Shown in pieces: positions 1-8,726 of a stretch of 64,000 nt of DNA. The stretch is taken from NCBI GenBank assembly GCA_016721425.1, contig JADKID010000012.1, positions 1 through 64,000 on the forward strand, written 5' to 3'. Source of the DNA: Bryobacterales bacterium. Its GTDB lineage: Bacteria; Acidobacteriota; Terriglobia; Bryobacterales; Bryobacteraceae. How positions within the stretch are numbered: the first letter of the stretch is position 1; every line of letters begins with the position of its first letter. A model generated the notes under the pieces. That model saw nothing but the letters and a program-made list of their open reading frames with translations, made no database searches and was not told where the DNA came from. Made by a program: the position numbers and the translations under genes.

Positions 1-4
1 CGAA

Positions 5-436
5 TTACGCCAGCGCCTTCTCCACTGCCTTGGGGGTCTTGGCGATCACGGTAAGGTAGGCCCGCACCGCTCCATCCGGCATCCCGCGCCCCCGTTCCCA
101 ATCCTGCAACGTTCGCACGTTGAAGCCGTACCGCCTGGCGAACTCCGCCTGGGAGAGCCCAGTTCTCTTCCGGATCACCTGCACGTCGAGAGACGCCGGC
201 ACTCTCGCGGCGCGTACTTCCGGTCGCGGGCGCGGCACCGGATCGGAGTGCTGGATGCAGCTCCGGAGGTAGGCCAGCACAGCATCCCGCCCATTCCGGA
301 TCGCATCCTCGGGAGTTTCCCCGTCGGAGACGCAGCCGGGCAGATCGGGATATTCAATCAGGTAGCCGCCGCCATCGGCCGCGGTGAGCGGCCGCACGGT
401 GAAGGAGTAGGAATCGATCAGGGTCTCAGGATTCAT
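5..436 (-). CDS. HicB-like domain plus C-terminal HTH, orphan antitoxin-like protein
   Basis: A 143-residue protein. Residues about 12-65 have the HicB fold pattern: a short beta-strand segment with GGGYLIEYPDLPGC, then a helix with EDAIRNGRDAV. Residues about 88-125 form an XRE/HTH segment with LSQAEFARRYGFNVRTLQDWE, the DNA-binding part typical of antitoxins that repress their own operon. The ATG at 436 is chosen over the longer frame because GGAGG lies 6 nt upstream (443-447) and the HicB fold starts just after it. No HicA- or RelE-like toxin is visible in the 126 bp upstream or downstream within the window; a partner could lie beyond base 1. Function as antitoxin or stand-alone regulator is inferred from family. 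Confidence 0.85.
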   Translation of the reverse strand: MNPETLIDSYSFTVRPLTAADGGGYLIEYPDLPGCVSDGETPEDAIRNGRDAVLAYLRSCIQHSDPVPRPRPEVRAARVPASLDVQVIRKRTGLSQAEFARRYGFNVRTLQDWERGRGMPDGAVRAYLTVIAKTPKAVEKALA

Positions 437-562
437 GGGATGCCTCCAGGCCGTCGATGAACTGCACGAAGAGCCGCACGTAGATCGGTTTGATCGGCCG
501 ATGTGTGGGCGCCGGGCACGGAGCAAACGTGGAATGGCGCGCCGCCACTACCTCACCCGCCC

Positions 563-3500
563 TCAGAAATCCAGCCGCAGCGCCAACTGCACCTGCCTCG
601 ACCCCGTTGCCGTCTCCGCAATCCTCCCGGCCGAGCCCACACGCTTCCCCGTACTGTCGAACAACAGAAGATCTGCGGGAATCTGGAAGTTGGGGTGATT
701 CACCACGTTGAAGACCTCTCCTCGCAGGCGAATCTGCAAGCTCTCCCGCCTCCAGAGCACTTTGTGCAACGCCACGTTGAGCATGGCCAACCCCGGCCCG
801 CGCAGCGTGTTCCGGCCCAGGTTGCCGTAGTAGCCGGCAGCGGGCAATCCGAAAGCCAGAGGGTTGAACCACTGCGCCGGGTTGCCGGTGATCAGGTCCG
901 CGCCTGGCGTCAGGAGGTAGTCCGGCCTTTGGCCCAGATCCGCGGTGCCGGCCCGCAGGCGGGCGCGGTCGAAGCCCACCGAGGGGTAGAACGGCGCCCC
1001 GGCCTGCAACTGCAGAATGCCGTGCAACTCGAAGCCGTAGGGCAGCATCGCCGAGCCATTGGCCGCGAAAACCTGCGGCAGATCGAAGTCCGAGACACCG
1101 CGATTCTGGCCGTAGTCGAGCGGCGTGGGCATGCGGTCCGGGGTGAGGAACTCGTTAAAAATCGCCCGCGAGGAGTTGTCGATGGATTTCGAATAGGCGT
1201 ACTTCAATTGCCCGCGCAACCGTTCGCGCCAGGCGCCGCTCAGGCCAATCTGCAAGCCGTGGTAGACGGAATCGAAGTTGGTCACGCGGATGCCCACCTG
1301 GCCGAGTTTCGGATTGCGCAACGGAGCATCGGCGGCGAAGTAGGCGCGGCCATCGCTCTGAATCTGCGGCACGGCGATGTTGAAATTGGACATCTGGCCG
1401 GGTAGATGGATGCCGCGCGAGCCGGCGTATCCGGCGCGCAGCACCGTGCTCCTGCCCAGTTGCCGCTCGACGAAAAGCTGGAACTGCGCGGTATAGGGCT
1501 GGGTGGGCCGGAAGTCGAAAGTGTCGATACTCTCGGTGACCGCTGCGCCCGCCAGATTGCTGAAGCCGGAGGGGAACGTGGGATTCGTCACCTGCAACCG
1601 GCGGAAAAAGGGCGGCATCCGGGTGCCTGCCACGATCAGTTCCCGCGTGGTCAGCAGATCGAAGAAGATCCCCGCGCCGGCGCGGATCACGGTAGCGCCG
1701 CCGCCCCAGGGATCCCACGCCAGCGAAATGCGCGGCGCGAAGTTGCCCCGCGAGGGATTCTCAAACAGCGGGCCGCCGAGCGTCACGCCGGAATCTTTCA
1801 ACGGGTCCCGCAGGGTCGCCATCTTGCCATTCACTTCGGTGGGCGTCGAGTAGGTTTCATACCGGACTCCTGCCGAAACCGACAGCGAGGGCAACGGCCG
1901 GAATTCGTCCTGGAGGAAGGCGAAAAAGAGATTCTGCCGCCACCCGCGCGCCGAATCCGAGCCCGGCGCCATGGCGTCAAACAGCCGCGCCGAGGCCTGC
2001 AGAAAGTTGGCTACCGAGGTGAAGCGGAAGAAGCCGGAGCGGACGTTGTCGGAGACCTGGTTGAACTGGACACGGTCGAATCCTGCGCCGGCCGTCCAAT
2101 GATGCCCGCCGGCAAAATGCAGCCAGGAGTAGTTGAACTGATAGTCGTTCACGACATAGCGCCGCGGTTGCAGGCGCTGCGCCGTGCCGCCCATTTCCGT
2201 CAGCCCGGTCACCTCCATCGCGCCCAGAGGCATACCCGGGAGAAACGATACGCTCTGGGCCTCCGGCCGGGTCACGGTGGCCAGTTCATAGTTGAGCACC
2301 CGGCTGAACCCCATCCGCAATTCGTGGATGGTGCGCGGCGAGGCGGTGAACTGAGCGCTGGAATGCAGGAACTGGTATTGCGATTGGCTGGCCAGGTCCC
2401 ACACCTGAAAGGGATCCGGCGTGTTGCGGCGGCCCGTGTCCCAGGTATAGCGGCCTGACAGGCGCAGCCGCTGGGACACGTACCAATCCAACTTCTGGGC
2501 GAAGTAGTTCTCGTTGGTGCGGCTGCCGAGGGGCACGATGTATTCCCCGGTGCCATCGCCGAAGTCCCTGCCATTGGGCAACGGGTAGAGCGCCAGGAAC
2601 GGCTTAACGGACGGAGCGACGGTGACACGCCGGCCCGGCAGGTCACCCTCCCTGGCGGCGGCGTTCAGCGTGACCGAGCGCGACGTCTGCACCAGCGATT
2701 CGCGCAGCGCCTCATAGTTCGTTGTGAAGAACAGGCGGTTGCGCAGCACCGGCCCGGACAGCAAGCCTCCAAATTGGTTCCGGCGGAAGGGCGGCGTATC
2801 CCGTGCCGGATTGTCGAAGAAGTTGCGGGCATCCAGGGCGCTGTTGCGAAAGAACTCGTACAGGCTGCCATGCCATTGATTGCTGCCCGAACGCGTGACC
2901 GCGGTGAAGACCCCGCCGGCGGCGCGGCCGTATTCGGCGCTGAACGGATTGGTGACAACACGCAGCTCGGCGATGCCGTCCAGCCCCAGCAATAGGCCCG
3001 CGGCGCTGGCCGGCGCGGCGCCGGTGGCCTCGTTGATCCGGATACCATCCATCAGGAAGCCGTTCTGGTTGGAGCGCATGCCGTTGACGGAAACCCGGGC
3101 GCCCAGCCCGGCGTTCATCGTCCGTACGGAACTGGTGATCACGTTGCTGCCCGGCTGTTGGGACGCCAGCTCAAACAGGTCCCGGCCGATCACCGGCAGG
3201 GACTGCAGTTGGTCCCGCGCAATGGCCCCGCCCCAGGCGCTGGCCGTCGTATCCACCAGTGAGGCCAATCCGTTGAGTGTCACAGTCTCGGTCCGGCTGC
3301 CCAGGGACAGGTCGAAACTGATGTCCAGGGCCCGGCCGCTGGCGAGTTCCACCGGCTCGATCACTTCGCTGCGGAATCCCTCCCGGGCTGCCGTCACGCG
3401 ATAGGCGCCCGGCGGAAGTCCAGGCACGAGGTATCGTCCACGTTCATCGGTGCTGGCCTGACGCCCGGCGCCAGTGAGAATCGCGTCGATCCGCACCTCC

Positions 3501-3616
3501 GCATCCTGGATCGGCAGGCCGGTTGGATCCCGCACCAAGCCGGTCAGAGACCCCGTAATCTGAGCCAGCAGCCCCATACACAGCAACGAGGCCAAACAGC
3601 AAAGCCTGAACACCAT
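563..3616 (-). CDS. TonB-dependent receptor-like outer-membrane protein with N-terminal carboxypeptidase-regulatory domain (Oar-like)
   Basis: A 1017-residue outer-membrane beta-barrel protein. A signal peptide (about 1-19, ending LLAQ) is followed by a CarboxypepD-regulatory/CNA-B-like domain (about 20-100, starting GSLTGLVRDPTG), a plug-like region (about 105-240) and a long barrel ending in a C-terminal Phe (LALRLDF), typical of outer-membrane proteins. No clear TonB box is seen. It is the last gene of the ABC operon: the frame opens at a GTG (3625) overlapping the stop of the binding-protein gene, but ATG 3616 is preferred because AGGAAAG (3625-3631) lies 8 nt before it. Acidobacteria carry many such receptors near sugar-use genes. 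Here the coupling to an ABC importer suggests it brings the same ligand across the outer membrane; this is inference. Confidence 0.9.
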   Translation of the reverse strand: MVFRLCCLASLLCMGLLAQITGSLTGLVRDPTGLPIQDAEVRIDAILTGAGRQASTDERGRYLVPGLPPGAYRVTAAREGFRSEVIEPVELASGRALDISFDLSLGSRTETVTLNGLASLVDTTASAWGGAIARDQLQSLPVIGRDLFELASQQPGSNVITSSVRTMNAGLGARVSVNGMRSNQNGFLMDGIRINEATGAAPASAAGLLLGLDGIAELRVVTNPFSAEYGRAAGGVFTAVTRSGSNQWHGSLYEFFRNSALDARNFFDNPARDTPPFRRNQFGGLLSGPVLRNRLFFTTNYEALRESLVQTSRSVTLNAAAREGDLPGRRVTVAPSVKPFLALYPLPNGRDFGDGTGEYIVPLGSRTNENYFAQKLDWYVSQRLRLSGRYTWDTGRRNTPDPFQVWDLASQSQYQFLHSSAQFTASPRTIHELRMGFSRVLNYELATVTRPEAQSVSFLPGMPLGAMEVTGLTEMGGTAQRLQPRRYVVNDYQFNYSWLHFAGGHHWTAGAGFDRVQFNQVSDNVRSGFFRFTSVANFLQASARLFDAMAPGSDSARGWRQNLFFAFLQDEFRPLPSLSVSAGVRYETYSTPTEVNGKMATLRDPLKDSGVTLGGPLFENPSRGNFAPRISLAWDPWGGGATVIRAGAGIFFDLLTTRELIVAGTRMPPFFRRLQVTNPTFPSGFSNLAGAAVTESIDTFDFRPTQPYTAQFQLFVERQLGRSTVLRAGYAGSRGIHLPGQMSNFNIAVPQIQSDGRAYFAADAPLRNPKLGQVGIRVTNFDSVYHGLQIGLSGAWRERLRGQLKYAYSKSIDNSSRAIFNEFLTPDRMPTPLDYGQNRGVSDFDLPQVFAANGSAMLPYGFELHGILQLQAGAPFYPSVGFDRARLRAGTADLGQRPDYLLTPGADLITGNPAQWFNPLAFGLPAAGYYGNLGRNTLRGPGLAMLNVALHKVLWRRESLQIRLRGEVFNVVNHPNFQIPADLLLFDSTGKRVGSAGRIAETATGSRQVQLALRLDF

Positions 3617-3621
3617 CCGGG

Positions 3622-4569
3622 TCACTTTCCTTTCGAAGCCTTCAGAAACCGGTCATCCACCAGTGCGGCGACATCCACCGGTTGCTCGCAGTAACCTTTG
3701 CGGTAGGCCCACCGCGCAAACAGATCCAGCGACGCGAGTTGAACCTGGCCTCCGGGGATGACATGCGTGCGGCACTGCCTCACCACGGCCTTCGGGTCGA
3801 GATCGGTTTGCGCGGCATACTCCGTCATGAAAGCCGGTGTAACGCCGCCGGCGTACTCGGAGACGCCGCGAAAATAGGCGCGCAGAAACCGCGCTCCCAT
3901 GTCGAGAGGACCCTCCAGCAGCGCGCGCCCAAAGGCGATGTGGCCGTGCTGAAACCCTGGCCGCGTCTTCCCCAGCGTGGTGAGGCAGGAGAATCCGGCG
4001 GCTTGCAGGGACTTCATGTTGGAGAGGTCCGGCCCTGTCAGTGCGTCTATCTCTCCGCGGGAGTATGCCGCCATCGCCTCATTCGGGCGGAGACGAACCA
4101 CCGCGACATCGGACAAAGCCAGACCGGCGCGCTCCAGGGCGGAATCGAGGGCAAACTCGACAATACCGGCAGGGGACCCGTTGGCGATGCGCTTACCCTT
4201 CAAGTCGGCCACGCGGGCAATGCCCCGCCGGGCGTAGATGGAACCCACATCGCCGCAATCGGGCAACGCCTGATCCCGCGCCGCCACCAGGCGGATCTTC
4301 GCCCCTTTGGTGATGGCGTTGATCAGCGGGGGATTGATGGCATAAAGGGCGGCATCCATATCCCCTTTGGCGAGGATCGGGATGGCATCGGCGGAGCGCC
4401 TGAGCGGGATGAGCTCCACTTCCAGATTCTGCTGCCGGAAGTAGCCCCGCTCAACGGCAAGGTGCAAAGGACTCATGGCCAGATGCGGAGTGGCGGCAAC
4501 GCGAATCCGGTCCGGCAGCGCGAGCGCTCCGCCGGCGGCGAACAGAAGTGGGAATTGGCGTCTTGTCAT
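3622..4569 (-). CDS. ABC transporter substrate-binding protein, NMT1/SsuA/ThiY-like
   Basis: A 315-residue periplasmic binding protein of the nitrate/taurine/sulfonate/thiamine-precursor type. The N-terminus has a twin-arginine-like start (MTRRQF) and a hydrophobic stretch ending LALP. The mature part opens RIRVAATPHLAMSPLHLAVERGYF, the usual first strand and helix of this family. Further family signs are GDMDAALYAINPPLINA and VADLKGKRIANGSPAG. It is the soluble partner of the ATPase and permease at 6.2-7.7 kb, separated from them by the adenylating-enzyme gene, whose stop is 2 bp before this start. The stop overlaps or abuts the receptor start. The ligand cannot be told from sequence; aromatic or organic acids are a guess based on the PaaK-like neighbour. 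Confidence 0.88.
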   Translation of the reverse strand: MTRRQFPLLFAAGGALALPDRIRVAATPHLAMSPLHLAVERGYFRQQNLEVELIPLRRSADAIPILAKGDMDAALYAINPPLINAITKGAKIRLVAARDQALPDCGDVGSIYARRGIARVADLKGKRIANGSPAGIVEFALDSALERAGLALSDVAVVRLRPNEAMAAYSRGEIDALTGPDLSNMKSLQAAGFSCLTTLGKTRPGFQHGHIAFGRALLEGPLDMGARFLRAYFRGVSEYAGGVTPAFMTEYAAQTDLDPKAVVRQCRTHVIPGGQVQLASLDLFARWAYRKGYCEQPVDVAALVDDRFLKASKGK

Positions 4570-4571
4570 GG

Positions 4572-6170
4572 CTATTTTCGATTGCCGTCCTGCCCCAGCA
4601 GGGCTAACGGCAGTACTTTTCCGGTGTAGGTGACGATGGGCTCCTCGGCAACGGCACGCAGGGCGCCGGCATGAGTCCAGATGCGCGCGGCAGTGCGTCC
4701 ACCGTAGTAGCGGCGGAGCTCGTCGAGAAAGAAATCCCGAACGGCCCCCAGTTGGGCGGTGGCGGCCGGCAGTCTCGGGCTTACTCGCAATTCCACCGCG
4801 GTCTGCGACCCCATCTCCCGCTCCGCCACCTGATAATCACCAGGCGCGCCGCCAAATCGCGACGGCAGCGCCCGCTCCAGAATTAGCAGGACATCCACGC
4901 CAAACAGCGTCACGCCCTGCCCGGTCAGCTTGCCGAAACTGGCCATGCCGCGGATCACGGTGGTCATGCCCAGGCGGCTGTAGACACAGTCGCAGTGGTC
5001 CGCCGGGGCAAGTGCGCCGGTATCATCCATCTCGGCGTTGATGAGGAACCGGGGCGCAAACGGGAGCAGCGTGGTGAACGCCAGGGCGTCCACTTCGAGG
5101 TCATCCTGCAACGGAGCCTTGCGGCGGCGCACAATGGCAGCCACGGAGTCCATCAGCAGGTGGACATCGTTACCAGAATCCATGTGGCGGCATCCGTAGC
5201 CAATCGGGCCTATTTCACTGATGTGATAGATGGTAGACATGCGGGCGCCAGAGCGTGCTACCACCTCTCGCTTAGCGGCCGTGGTAGCCTCGCCGCCACT
5301 GAAAAACGTCACCCCAGTCAGGTCTAAACCCTTCGCCAGCGCCGCATCGGCCACGCGCACCGCCGGGCTGGCAAAGGCCAGGATGGCGCATCGCCGGCCG
5401 GCGCGCAGGCGCGACGCGGCATATTGGGCTACTGGCGAGAAATCGTTGGGCGGCAGCGCCTGGGGATAGGGCACAGGGGCGCCGCGCAGCCTCGCCAAGG
5501 CCACCATCGCGGCGGTGGCGGCGCGGTAGTGGCCGCCTTCCACCATAGCGCCGGAGGCGGTGAACCAGCGGCTCATGGGGCGTCCTTGGCGCGCGGCCCG
5601 CATCGCGCCAGCCAGCCCCGTGGTGGAAGGCAGGATCGGCCGCAACTGCAGCCACTCGGCGGCGGATAGATCGTACTCTTCCTCCCACAACCGGTCGTGC
5701 ACGTCGCGGTAGACCTGGAAAGCCTTACTCTTGGGCGTCGGTGTGCCCCGGCCCCCGCTGCGACTGCCGCTGGACCGCGACTCCATCCGCCCGTGAACCA
5801 GCGGATTTCGAAACCTCGCCTCGCCCCCGGGGATCTCCGCCCCACCCCGCAGGATGGGCTTCCTACCTTTGAATTCATCGTGCGTCAGATAGACGCCAGC
5901 CTCGCACAGCGCCCGCAGCGTACCGTCCAGGCCGCGCGCCGGCACCATCGCCTCCAGGTCGGCATACTCGCAGCCTGCCACACGCAGCAGGCGGCAGAGT
6001 GAGGAATCCGGAAATGCAAAAGCGGCCTCCCTCGCCAGGTAGAGGAATGCCTCTTCCCGCCGCTGCACTCGATCTGCCAGCACGGCCAGTGGATCGGCTG
6101 GCACGGGCTCGCCGAGGTACTCCCAGATACCGCGTGCCATGCCGGCGTAGTACTTCGCCTCTGCCCACAT
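4572..6170 (-). CDS. PaaK/LuxE-like adenylate-forming enzyme
   Basis: A 532-residue protein of the ANL superfamily, related to phenylacetate-CoA ligase and LuxE acyl-protein synthetase. A Ser/Gly-rich phosphate-binding loop lies at about 131-144 (SRSSGSRSGGRGTPT), SGGE at 291-294, and the adenine-binding YHISEIG motif at 315-321. The C-terminal lid domain has GDYQV (444-448) and a Gly-Lys near 517-518. Such enzymes activate a carboxylate with ATP before transfer to CoA or another thiol. At 532 residues it is longer than PaaK (about 430), with the extra length at the N-terminus. The start ATG shares one base with the reconstructed stop of the permease (TGATG at 6168-6172), and the stop is 2 bp from the binding-protein start, so it is firmly in the operon. 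Substrate unknown. Confidence 0.8.
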   Translation of the reverse strand: MWAEAKYYAGMARGIWEYLGEPVPADPLAVLADRVQRREEAFLYLAREAAFAFPDSSLCRLLRVAGCEYADLEAMVPARGLDGTLRALCEAGVYLTHDEFKGRKPILRGGAEIPGGEARFRNPLVHGRMESRSSGSRSGGRGTPTPKSKAFQVYRDVHDRLWEEEYDLSAAEWLQLRPILPSTTGLAGAMRAARQGRPMSRWFTASGAMVEGGHYRAATAAMVALARLRGAPVPYPQALPPNDFSPVAQYAASRLRAGRRCAILAFASPAVRVADAALAKGLDLTGVTFFSGGEATTAAKREVVARSGARMSTIYHISEIGPIGYGCRHMDSGNDVHLLMDSVAAIVRRRKAPLQDDLEVDALAFTTLLPFAPRFLINAEMDDTGALAPADHCDCVYSRLGMTTVIRGMASFGKLTGQGVTLFGVDVLLILERALPSRFGGAPGDYQVAEREMGSQTAVELRVSPRLPAATAQLGAVRDFFLDELRRYYGGRTAARIWTHAGALRAVAEEPIVTYTGKVLPLALLGQDGNRK

Positions 6171-6225
6171 CAGCGGATTCTCCAGCGGATCACGCGTCTT
6201 TCCAGCAGACGCAGCGTGGTCTGGC

Positions 6226-6939
6226 TCAGCAGCCCCAGCAACCCGACCGTAGCCACACTCTCACATAGAGCCGTTCCGTCGAAAAGGTCTGCGACGCCAG
6301 CCAGATCATATTGCCCAATCCGGGCGACCCGGTGACGAGTTCCACGGAGATCGAGATCACCAGCGCCCGCCCGAAAGTCACGCGTGTCCCCGTGAAGATC
6401 TGCGGCAACGCCCCCGGCAGGTGAACCTTACGCAACAGCATCCAGGGCGTGGCGCCATAGTTGCGCGCCATCTCCACATAGCCCACATCAATCGCGCGCA
6501 CCCCGTCGAACACGTGAATCGTCATAGCCAGCATTGTGCCCAACGCAATCAGCGCCAGCCTGGCCGTCTCCCCCGCCCCGAGAATCAGCATGAAGATCGG
6601 CAGCAGCGCCAGCTTGGGCATAGAGTAGAAACCGGCCATCGACGGTTCCAGCATGCGACGGCAGATTACCGAAACGCCCAGCGCAATACCAAGTGCGATG
6701 CCGACCAACGCGCCGGGCAGGAAGCCCAGCAATGCGCGCGTCAGGGTGGCCGCAGTCGCCCGCGGCAGATCGCCTGAGGCCGAGAGCCGCAGGGCGGTGC
6801 GGATCAGCGTGGAGGGCGGCGGGAAAAAGATGGGATCCAGCACCGCCAAACGGACACCGGCCTCCCAGCCCAGAAGAACCAGCGCGGGCAGCAGCAGCGC
6901 CAGCGCCAGAGACTTCCTAAGCTCCGCTTGGAAAGGCAA
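6226..6939 (-). CDS. ABC transporter permease, SsuC/TauC-like, frameshifted near the C-terminus
   Basis: The readable product is 237 residues with about six membrane helices and a binding-protein-dependent permease signature (EMARNYGATPWMLLRKVHLPGALPQ split across about 155-180, the EAA loop that contacts the ATPase). After TERLYV the frame reads RVWLRSGCWGC and stops. Removing one AG from the GAGAG run at 6258-6262 restores YVSVATVGLL and a normal final helix plus basic tail that ends at a TGA at 6170-6172, overlapping the next start. The intact gene would therefore be 6170-6939. The start overlaps the ATPase gene by 23 bp. Whether the shift is a real mutation or a sequence error cannot be decided here. 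Only the last helix is affected, so partial function is possible. Confidence 0.82.
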   Translation of the reverse strand: MPFQAELRKSLALALLLPALVLLGWEAGVRLAVLDPIFFPPPSTLIRTALRLSASGDLPRATAATLTRALLGFLPGALVGIALGIALGVSVICRRMLEPSMAGFYSMPKLALLPIFMLILGAGETARLALIALGTMLAMTIHVFDGVRAIDVGYVEMARNYGATPWMLLRKVHLPGALPQIFTGTRVTFGRALVISISVELVTGSPGLGNMIWLASQTFSTERLYVRVWLRSGCWGC

Positions 6940-7684
6940 GGGCCAGCTCCTTCATGGCGAATCCGAGATGGGTCAGAATCCGCCGCTTCAGAGCCAGCGT
7001 CTCCGGAGTCAGCAGGTCCGACATGCCCCGCGGCCGCGGCAGCGAAACCTCCACCTCCCCAACCACGCGGCCCGGTTGCCGGCTGAGCACCAGGACACGG
7101 TCGCTGAGCAGGAGCGCCTCATCCACGTCGTGAGTCACCAACACGATGGTGCGGTGTCCTTGCTGCTCCCAAAGTTCGAGCAATTCCCCGTGCACAGCCC
7201 ACCGTGTCTGAGAGTCCAGGCCCGCCAGCGGTTCGTCCATCAGCAGCAATTCGGGGTCGGCCAACAGGGCCTGGATGACGGCAACCCGCTGCTTCATGCC
7301 AACGGATAGCTGGGCCGGATAGTCTTTTTCTCGGCCGGCCAAACCGAAACGCTCCAGGTAGGGGCGTGCCCGGCGCTCCCGCTCCCCGCGTCCCACGCCC
7401 ATCATTTCAAGGCCGAACGTAGCATTCTCCAGGACGTTCAGCCAGGGGAAAACGCTCCCCTCCTGCCGGATCAGGATAGTACGGCGGCCCTCCGGCCGTT
7501 CAACGATGCCGCACTCAGGCTGGATGAAGCCGGCCAGAACGCGCAAGAGAGTGGTCTTGCCGCATCCACTGGGCCCAACGATGCTGAGAAACTCACCCGG
7601 ATGGGTGGCAAAGGTCAATTCGTGGAGGGCGTGTGTGCGCTGGGCGCCGGATGCAAACGAGACGCCTAGACCTTCGCAGCGCAC
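6917..7684 (-). CDS. ABC transporter ATP-binding protein, SsuB/TauB-like
   Basis: A 255-residue ABC ATPase powering the import system. Walker A is GPSGCGKTT (37-45), the Q-loop Gln is about 74, the signature is LSVGM (126-130), Walker B is LLLMDEP (146-152) and the H-loop His is 185. The signature has Val in place of the first invariant Gly (family LSGGM), which is unusual and could lower activity. The start is a GTG with GGGAGG 6 nt upstream (7691-7696). It is the first gene of the operon; a TATACT box at 7720-7725 could drive it. The C-terminal 50 residues resemble the family's tail that ends in LALKRRIL. Confidence 0.92.
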   Translation of the reverse strand: MRCEGLGVSFASGAQRTHALHELTFATHPGEFLSIVGPSGCGKTTLLRVLAGFIQPECGIVERPEGRRTILIRQEGSVFPWLNVLENATFGLEMMGVGRGERERRARPYLERFGLAGREKDYPAQLSVGMKQRVAVIQALLADPELLLMDEPLAGLDSQTRWAVHGELLELWEQQGHRTIVLVTHDVDEALLLSDRVLVLSRQPGRVVGEVEVSLPRPRGMSDLLTPETLALKRRILTHLGFAMKELALAFPSGA

Positions 7685-8084
7685 AAAAACCCTCCCCGTC
7701 CCATGGCGAACTCTGAGTCAGTATATCGGAACGCCGTGCCAACCACCCACAACCGTCCCGGCGGCGGCAATGGCATCGGGCTGTCGTCCCTGAGCATGAG
7801 AATCCTCACGGATTGGCTTCGGAATGCGAATCAAAAAAGGAGCTCAAGTGGGTCCCGATCACCACACTTCAGCACCGATTGCAGTTCGAATGGGTCTGAC
7901 GCAGACAACGCCCACCCGGCAGACGCTCGTGCCTCAGCCCGAACCTCATGTCATGGGATCGTGACGTGGATTCGGCTGGGCCGATTGCCAGGCGAGAAGT
8001 ATAGTCAGCTTTCTACGATCGCAGTTTGGATCCAACGGGCAGCCGCTCGGCCGATCGTCGCACACCTATGTCCGGCCGGCGGCG
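7685..8084. other. Intergenic stretch with no recognised gene
   Basis: About 400 bp between the ATPase gene and the PEP-CTERM gene. Apart from the -10-like box at 7720 nothing recognisable was found; open frames here are short, arginine-rich and lack ribosome sites. No T-rich terminator was seen behind the PEP-CTERM gene. Confidence 0.5.
7720..7725 (-). promoter_or_regulatory. Candidate -10 box for the ABC/receptor operon
   Basis: TATACT on the minus strand, 35 nt before the GTG of the ATPase gene. No good -35 hexamer sits 16-18 nt upstream, so the call is weak. Confidence 0.35.
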
Positions 8085-8726
8085 CTACCGGCGGCGGATA
8101 CTCAGTAGACCAGCCGCGGCGAGCCCCAAGCCCAACATTGCGAACGTCGACGGCTCGGGCGTCGGCTGGCTGTTGATGCTTAAGCCTCCGGCTGTATCAC
8201 TAAACGTCCCGCTATACATCACCCCGGAGGTGTCGCCACCAAGCTGGTAGACATCGATATCGAGGAAGTAGGGCCGGTCCGGAAGCAGCGTCGCGCTGAA
8301 GATGGCAAACGTGGCGTCCTGGCATCCAATTGGCGAGGCAGCGCAGTGCGCGCCGAGCACGAAGTTCGCAGGCTTCATCAGGATCCCGTTCAGCCACACG
8401 GTTGCCGTGTCATCAGCCCACACCGTGATCGAGCCGCTGAAATCAGCAGTACCGGCGGGCGTGTCGAATCTCTCCGTAAACCGCGCGAATGGCCTGTTGC
8501 TGTTCGGGATGAAGGTTCCGCCCTGGCCGGTATCCAGGTGCGAGACCCAAAGGCCGCCAACGGTCGTATCAACTGCCCAAAGTGAGTTGGGGTACAGCAA
8601 CACGTTGAAGCCGGTAATGTTGTTGGATTCGCCTGTCCCATCACCACTCTTAAACGTAACCGTAGCTGCCGTCGAGGCCATTGCCGACAGGACCATGAGG
8701 ACGCAAGCATTTTTTATCAGACTCAT
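8085..8726 (-). CDS. PEP-CTERM sorting domain protein
   Basis: A 213-residue secreted protein. It has an N-terminal signal peptide (about 1-22), a beta-rich body with no recognised enzyme domain, and a C-terminal PEP-CTERM signal: PEPSTFAMLG, a hydrophobic helix, and a terminal RRR. PEP-CTERM proteins are processed by an exosortase and linked to extracellular polysaccharide production; the exosortase is not in this window. The start ATG at 8726 is preferred to 8744 because AGGAG lies 5 nt before it. The body (GSITVWADDTATVWLNG) resembles jelly-roll adhesin-like PEP-CTERM proteins. Specific role unknown. Confidence 0.88.
   Translation of the reverse strand: MSLIKNACVLMVLSAMASTAATVTFKSGDGTGESNNITGFNVLLYPNSLWAVDTTVGGLWVSHLDTGQGGTFIPNSNRPFARFTERFDTPAGTADFSGSITVWADDTATVWLNGILMKPANFVLGAHCAASPIGCQDATFAIFSATLLPDRPYFLDIDVYQLGGDTSGVMYSGTFSDTAGGLSINSQPTPEPSTFAMLGLGLAAAGLLSIRRR

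Noticed and set aside
503..2458. Two long + strand open frames of 300 and 350 codons
   Set aside because: Antisense to the outer-membrane receptor gene, whose domains are clear.
6226..6300. Programmed ribosomal frameshift in the ABC permease gene
   Set aside because: No slippery heptamer or downstream pseudoknot was found at the break; a simple AG duplication explains it better.
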